Positions 60,253-64,000 of a DNA stretch of 64,000 nt are shown here, piece by piece (position 1 is the stretch's first letter; each line of letters starts with the position of its first letter). Origin of the DNA: Ramlibacter lithotrophicus. Its GTDB lineage: Bacteria > Pseudomonadota > Gammaproteobacteria > Burkholderiales > Burkholderiaceae_C. The notes under the pieces are model-generated. The model was given only the letters and a program-made list of their open reading frames with translations, had not been told where the DNA came from and searched no databases. The stretch is from assembly GCF_012184415.1 (NCBI RefSeq), contig NZ_VTOX01000008.1, forward strand, positions 171,637-235,636, given 5' to 3'. Made by a program: the position numbers and the translations under genes.

Positions 60253-61335
60253 ATGTACAAAAACCTCGCTGCCGCGCTGCTGGCCGCCTGCTGTTTTTCC
60301 ACTCCCTTCTTGTCCGCCCCCGCGGCCGCCGCCGAGCCGCTCAAGGTCGCGTTCGTCTATGTCGCACCGGTCACCGAGGCCGGCTGGGTGCAGCAGCACG
60401 AACAGGGGCGCCGCGCCGTCGATGCCGCGTTCGGCGGCAAGGTCAAGACCACCTTCGTCGAGAACGTGCCGGAGGGTCCGGATGCCGAACGGGTCATCCG
60501 CGACCTGGCGCGGCAAGGCAACAAGCTGATCTTCACGCCGAGCTTCGGCTACATGGAACCGACGCTGAAGGTGGCGAAGGAATTTCCGGACGTGAAGTTC
60601 GAGTCGATCACCGGCTACAAGACGGCATCCAACGTCTCGGTCGCGAACGCGCGCTACTACGAAGGCCGCTACCTGGCCGGCATCGCGGCCGGCCGCATGA
60701 CGAAGACCGGCGTGGCCGGCTACGTTGCCGGCTTCCCCATTCCCGAAGTGCTGCAGGGCCTCAACGCCTTCACGCTCGGCATGCGCTCGGTGAATCCGCA
60801 GGCCCAGGTCAAGGTGATCTGGCTCAACACGTGGTTCGATCCGGCGCGCGAGCGCGAGGCGGCGCTGACGCTGTTCAACCAGAATGCGGACGTGGTGTCG
60901 TTCCACACCGCCTCCACGGCGGTCATGACGGCTGCGCAGGAACGCGGCAAGATGGCGGTCGCCTACCACTCCGACATGCGCAAGATCGCCCCCGATGCCC
61001 AGATCGTCGCGGTCACCCACCACTGGGGCGACTACTACGTCAGCCGCGTGCAGGCCGTGCTGGCCGGCACCTGGCAGCCGGCCAACGTCTGGGCCGGCGT
61101 CGACAAGGCGATGGTGCGGGCCGGCTCCTTCGGCGCCAAGGTGCCCAAGGCGGTCCAGGACGAGGTGATCAAGCGCCAGAGCGAGATCGCCCGGCGCCGG
61201 CTGCACCCCTTCCTCGGGCCGATCAGGGACAACGCCGGCAGGGAAGTGGTCGCCAAGGGCCAGGTCCCGAGCGACGAGCAGATCCTCGCCATGGACTGGC
61301 TGGTCGAAGGCGTCCAGGGCAAGATCACGCGATGA
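60253..61335 (+). CDS. BMP-family substrate-binding protein (second copy)
   Basis: This 360-residue periplasmic BMP-family protein has a Sec signal peptide (about 1-27, APAAAAEP) and no lipobox Cys at the cleavage site. It is parallel to the lipoprotein at 56473 through the whole BMP domain (FVENVPEGPDAERVIRDLARQGNKLIF, FGYMEPTLKVAKEFPDVKFE). It lacks the Ala/Pro linker. The ATPase and permeases may be shared with the first BMP protein. Its stop overlaps guanine deaminase (ATGA), hinting at guanine or a guanine nucleoside as ligand. Confidence 0.9.
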   Translation: MYKNLAAALLAACCFSTPFLSAPAAAAEPLKVAFVYVAPVTEAGWVQQHEQGRRAVDAAFGGKVKTTFVENVPEGPDAERVIRDLARQGNKLIFTPSFGYMEPTLKVAKEFPDVKFESITGYKTASNVSVANARYYEGRYLAGIAAGRMTKTGVAGYVAGFPIPEVLQGLNAFTLGMRSVNPQAQVKVIWLNTWFDPAREREAALTLFNQNADVVSFHTASTAVMTAAQERGKMAVAYHSDMRKIAPDAQIVAVTHHWGDYYVSRVQAVLAGTWQPANVWAGVDKAMVRAGSFGAKVPKAVQDEVIKRQSEIARRRLHPFLGPIRDNAGREVVAKGQVPSDEQILAMDWLVEGVQGKITR

Positions 61336-62624
61336 AGGCTTTCCGCGCCGCGATCCTGCGCTTTGCCGGCGACGGCGCGGCCGTGTACGAACAGGACGGA
61401 CTGCTCGTGGTCGGTCCGGGCACGAACGGGCAGCAGGTCGTGCACGCGGTCGGAACTCATGCGGCGGTGGCGGCCGCCCATCCGGGGGTGCCCGTCGAGC
61501 ACCTGCCGGGACGCATCATCGCGCCCGGTTTCATCGACCTGCACATCCACTTTCCGCAGACCGACGTGATCGGCTCGCCGGCCGAAGGCCTGCTGCCCTG
61601 GCTGGAGGACTACACGTTTCCGCACGAATCGCGCTTTGCGGACGAAGCCCATGCGGCCGAGCGCGCGACCTTCTTCGTCGACGAGCTGTTGCGGCACGGC
61701 GTCACGACGGCGCTGGCGTTCGGCACTTCGCATCCCGAGTCGGTCGACGCGCTGCTGGCGCAGGCGCAGCGCCGCGGCATGCGCATGATCGCCGGCAAGG
61801 TGCTGCAGGACCGGCACTGCCCCGACGGCGTGCGCGACGAGACCGGGCAGTCGCTCGCCGACACCGAGGCGCTGATCGCGCGCTGGCATGGCCGCGGGCG
61901 ACTCGGTTACGCGATCACCCCGCGCTTCGCACCGAGCTGCAGCGAGGCGCAGTTGCGTGGCGCCGGCGAGCTGGCGGCGAAGTATCCGGACGTCTGGATC
62001 CAGTCGCACGTGGCCGAGAACCTCGACGAGGTGGAGTGGGTGCGGCAATTGTTCCCGGCGGCGCGCAGCTACCTGGACGTGTACCGTCAGTTCGGGCTGA
62101 TGCGCGGGCGCGCCGTCTACGCCCATTGCATCCACCTCGACGACGAGGACCGCGCGCTGATGCACGACACCGGCGCGGCCGCCGCCGTCTGCCCCACCAG
62201 CAACCTGTTCCTCGGCAGCGGCTTCTTCGACTACGCGGCGGCGAAGCGCGCGGGGTTCCGCTACGGGCTGGCGAGCGACGTGGGCGGGGGCACCAGCTTC
62301 AGCCCGTTCCACACGATGCTGGCGGCCTACTACGTCGGCCGCGAAGGGCGCACGAAAGCGGGGCTGTCGCTGTCGCCGCAGGAACTGTGGTGGCAGCACA
62401 CGGCCGGCGCCGCCGCCGCGCTGGGGCTGGATGGCGTCGTCGGCAACCTCCAGCCGGGGTGCGAAGCGGACTTCGTCGTGCTCGATCCGGCAGCCACGCC
62501 CTTGCTTGCCCGCAAGACGGCGCACGCGGCGTCGCTGGACGAACTGCTGTTCTCGCTGATCGTGCTGGGCGACGACCGGGTGGTGGAGCGGGCGGTGATT
62601 GCTGAATCATCCCGTTCGCCCTGA
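61332..62624 (+). CDS. guaD: guanine deaminase
   Basis: This 430-residue zinc amidohydrolase converts guanine to xanthine, the substrate of XdhAB. Motifs are the metal HIH in PGFIDLHIHFPQTDVIG, the LLPWLEDYTFPHESRF region typical of guanine deaminase, QSHVAENLDEVEWV, YAHCIHLDDED, CPTSNLFLGSGFFD and the metal Asp in ASDVGGGTSFSPF. Start overlaps the BMP stop. The last four codons before the stop (Ser-Arg-Ser-Pro) overlap a dispersed repeat at 62611-62640, so the original C-terminus may have been changed. Confidence 0.93.
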   Translation: MKAFRAAILRFAGDGAAVYEQDGLLVVGPGTNGQQVVHAVGTHAAVAAAHPGVPVEHLPGRIIAPGFIDLHIHFPQTDVIGSPAEGLLPWLEDYTFPHESRFADEAHAAERATFFVDELLRHGVTTALAFGTSHPESVDALLAQAQRRGMRMIAGKVLQDRHCPDGVRDETGQSLADTEALIARWHGRGRLGYAITPRFAPSCSEAQLRGAGELAAKYPDVWIQSHVAENLDEVEWVRQLFPAARSYLDVYRQFGLMRGRAVYAHCIHLDDEDRALMHDTGAAAAVCPTSNLFLGSGFFDYAAAKRAGFRYGLASDVGGGTSFSPFHTMLAAYYVGREGRTKAGLSLSPQELWWQHTAGAAAALGLDGVVGNLQPGCEADFVVLDPAATPLLARKTAHAASLDELLFSLIVLGDDRVVERAVIAESSRSP

Positions 62625-62640
62625 GCCTGTCGAAAGGCGC
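62611..62640. repeat. dispersed palindromic repeat overlapping the guaD stop codon
   Basis: CCCGTTCGCCCTGAGCCTGTCGAAAGGCGC contains the CGCC...GGCG arms and the TTCGCCCTGAGCCTGTCGAA core. I know this core as a widely scattered repeat in proteobacterial genomes, where its translation shows up as FDRLRANG or RPEPVE. It supplies the guaD stop codon. From memory; a search would settle it. Confidence 0.6.
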
Positions 62641-62690
62641 GATCTCGCGCGCGTGAGCAGGCGGCGCGGGCCGTTGATGCTTGCCGCGTA

Positions 62691-63578
62691 TCAGGCTTTG
62701 TTGAGCGTGGCTTCGGCTTGTGCCAGCCGGTCCATCAGCTCCGCAAATGGCGGCGGCTCGGACATGAACATCGCCCGCATCTGTGCGTAGTCCAGCGCGA
62801 GCGCGGCCTGTCTTTGCGACGGCGGCACGAGCCGGAAACTGCCGGGGCGCGCCAGGTCGTATCGGGCCCAGCCGCGCGCGAACACGCGGCTTTTCCAGTT
62901 CACCACGCGTGCGCATTGCTCGGCGTCTGCCAGGAAGCGCGGCGCGTCCGCGTGCGCCAGCAGGCGCACCATGTCGAAGTAGTGCCGGGCGTAGCGCTTG
63001 GGCGTTGGCTGGCCTGCCGGGCGGTGGAATTCCGAATGCAGGATCGTCGCCTTTTCCCAGAACGTGCGTTGCAGTTCCAACGCGGTGACCTGGGCATTCC
63101 ACGTTTCGAACAGTTGCGGATAGACCGGCGCGATCAGCGGGCGCACCGGGTATTGCGCGGTGGGCTGCTGGTCGGTCAAGGTTCCCAGCTCCAGCTTCAC
63201 TGCGCGCTGCAGGTATTGGAAACCTGCCGGCTGGGTGACCGGGTAGCGAAAGTACACGATCGGCGATTTGGCGTCCGCGTCAAGCTCGTAGTGCAGCCAT
63301 GTGCCAGCGGGTGCATCGCCCAGGCGCTGCACGATGGCACGTTCCAGCCCGGGCATCAGTTCCTCGCGCGTCTTCTCGGCGCACAGGCGCTGCATCGCGA
63401 GTACCGCGGCGTCGCGTTTGACCCGGCTGGCCAGCGCGTCGAAGCCTTTGGCGTCCGCGCCCACGAACTCGGGCACCAGGCACAGGTCGATGTCCTCGTA
63501 GAACCGGTCGATCACCCCGAATACCTTGGACAGCGACGTGCCGCCTTTGAATGGCCATGTTCCCTTTGACGTACCCAT
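62691..63578 (-). CDS. AbiEii/AbiGii-type nucleotidyltransferase toxin, N-terminally shortened
   Basis: This 295-residue protein belongs to the AbiEii (DUF1814) nucleotidyltransferase group of type IV toxin-antitoxin and abortive-infection systems. Motif I is intact: FKGGTSLSKVFGVIDRFYEDIDL, with the GGTS and D/E-x-D residues. The rest shows LHSEFHRPAGQ, KRYARHYFDMVRLL and a normal C-terminus. Family members usually have about 50 residues before FKGGTS (including a VEKDFWV-like helix). Here only nine remain, and an in-frame TGA lies eight codons upstream of the ATG. No AbiEi-type antitoxin gene is adjacent. It is probably a damaged module; activity is uncertain. Confidence 0.75.
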   Translation of the reverse strand: MGTSKGTWPFKGGTSLSKVFGVIDRFYEDIDLCLVPEFVGADAKGFDALASRVKRDAAVLAMQRLCAEKTREELMPGLERAIVQRLGDAPAGTWLHYELDADAKSPIVYFRYPVTQPAGFQYLQRAVKLELGTLTDQQPTAQYPVRPLIAPVYPQLFETWNAQVTALELQRTFWEKATILHSEFHRPAGQPTPKRYARHYFDMVRLLAHADAPRFLADAEQCARVVNWKSRVFARGWARYDLARPGSFRLVPPSQRQAALALDYAQMRAMFMSEPPPFAELMDRLAQAEATLNKA

Positions 63579-63594
63579 TGTCGAAACGGATAAG

Positions 63595-63879
63595 ATGAGT
63601 CATCCCACTTCCCGGCTAGTCAGCCTTTGGGAAATGCTCAAGCACGACGCAGAACACTTTTACCGCGTGACGACCGCGCTTGTGCGGCTTGAGGAAACGC
63701 TTAGGCAGGCTGTGCCGCCGCCTGCAATGGGGGCGCCGGAAATCGCCGCGATGGAGCGGGAACAGATGGATCTTATCGGGGCGGTTTATGAAACGACCGT
63801 CCAGAAGCTCGGGGACGAACTCGAAGTTTTGGGATGTGCCTTGACGCTCAAAGAAGTCAAGCGGTTGGCGAACTGTTGA
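63595..63879 (+). CDS. hypothetical small protein
   Basis: This 94-residue soluble protein is rich in Glu, Leu and Arg, with helical heptad-like segments (VTTALVRLEETLRQAV, YETTVQKLGDELEVLG). No family recognised. Its start is 16 bp from the start of the shortened AbiEii gene in the opposite direction, so it begins almost at the apparent junction. Local GC is lower than the rest of the window (about 54% over three lines counted by hand between 63601 and 63960), a sign of transferred DNA. Confidence 0.55.
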   Translation: MSHPTSRLVSLWEMLKHDAEHFYRVTTALVRLEETLRQAVPPPAMGAPEIAAMEREQMDLIGAVYETTVQKLGDELEVLGCALTLKEVKRLANC

Positions 63880-64000
63880 AGATCGTCGAGAACTGACCCA
63901 GCGCGATCGTTCAATTTTGACCCGCCCTCAAGGCTACCTGATGGTGGCCTCGCCTGTGGATATCTCCTGATCCTGGGTTGTCGTCTTCCCTCCTTTCTTC
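63880..64000. other. right-edge non-coding stretch, possible insertion-sequence remnant
   Basis: No gene is supported. The region has GAACTGACCCA and, 20 bp on, TTTTGACCCGCC, a repeated TGACCC spacing that reminds me of ends of IS21-type elements in Burkholderiales. The sequence leaves the window before this can be tested. Confidence 0.3.

Overview
This 64 kb window is GC-rich (about 70% in most lines) and tightly packed. Its style points to Burkholderiales, probably a Comamonadaceae-type soil or water betaproteobacterium. That assignment is inferred from three features: several orphan Bug-type (tripartite tricarboxylate family) binding proteins, a TRAP system, and many catabolic operons each paired with its own importer. 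I see no rRNA, tRNA, CRISPR array, phage or complete insertion sequence. No gene-free stretch exceeds 300 bases; the longest is 44515-44802.

Layout. 1-3.4 kb: the end of an alpha/beta hydrolase, topoisomerase IB, a methyltransferase and a CvpA-CAP membrane protein. 3.5-12.8 kb: a LacI-type regulator divergent from an operon for a sugar-type ABC importer, a sulfatase without a signal peptide, and two different sulfatase-activating enzymes (oxygen-dependent FGE and a radical-SAM anSME). Two operator-like palindromes lie in the divergent gap. 13-15.7 kb: a Bug receptor and a UxaA-type dehydratase, converging on a repeat/terminator. 15.7-19.8 kb: a two-component system with an SHP-type cytochrome c, a diheme cytochrome c and a cytochrome b. 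19.9-23.1 kb: a DUF3079 protein, a YHS-glucan phosphorylase fusion, a cupin and a small secreted protein. 23.1-29.5 kb: a minus-strand catabolic cluster of N-acyl-D-amino-acid deacylase, M20 peptidase, FAD-linked oxidase and two Bug receptors.

29.6-36.9 kb: a hybrid kinase, a TPP-dependent E1 alpha/beta pair and a complete TRAP transporter. 37-40.1 kb: a 55-residue ORF, an aldose 1-epimerase, a duplicated glycine-zipper protein and a GrdB/PrdB-like protein. 40.3-48.7 kb: two overlapping kinase genes, a Dcu-type C4-dicarboxylate transporter, an unknown protein and a chemoreceptor. FNR/FixK-like TTGAC-N4-GTCAA boxes lie upstream of the transporter and of the chemoreceptor. 48.7-62.6 kb: a purine locus, with xdhAB divergent from a BMP-type nucleoside ABC importer, an adenine/adenosine deaminase, a second BMP protein and guanine deaminase. 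62.7-64 kb: lower-GC accessory DNA with an N-terminally shortened AbiEii-type gene.

Most unusual points: (1) FGE and anSME in one overlapping operon with a sulfatase that looks cytoplasmic; (2) a 119-bp palindromic element inserted in frame inside xdhA; (3) three related inverted repeats, each exactly in a gap between convergent genes; (4) paired FNR-like boxes; (5) the YHS-glucan phosphorylase fusion. Start codons were chosen from ribosome-binding sites, overlaps and family length, and several are revised inward from the longest open frame.
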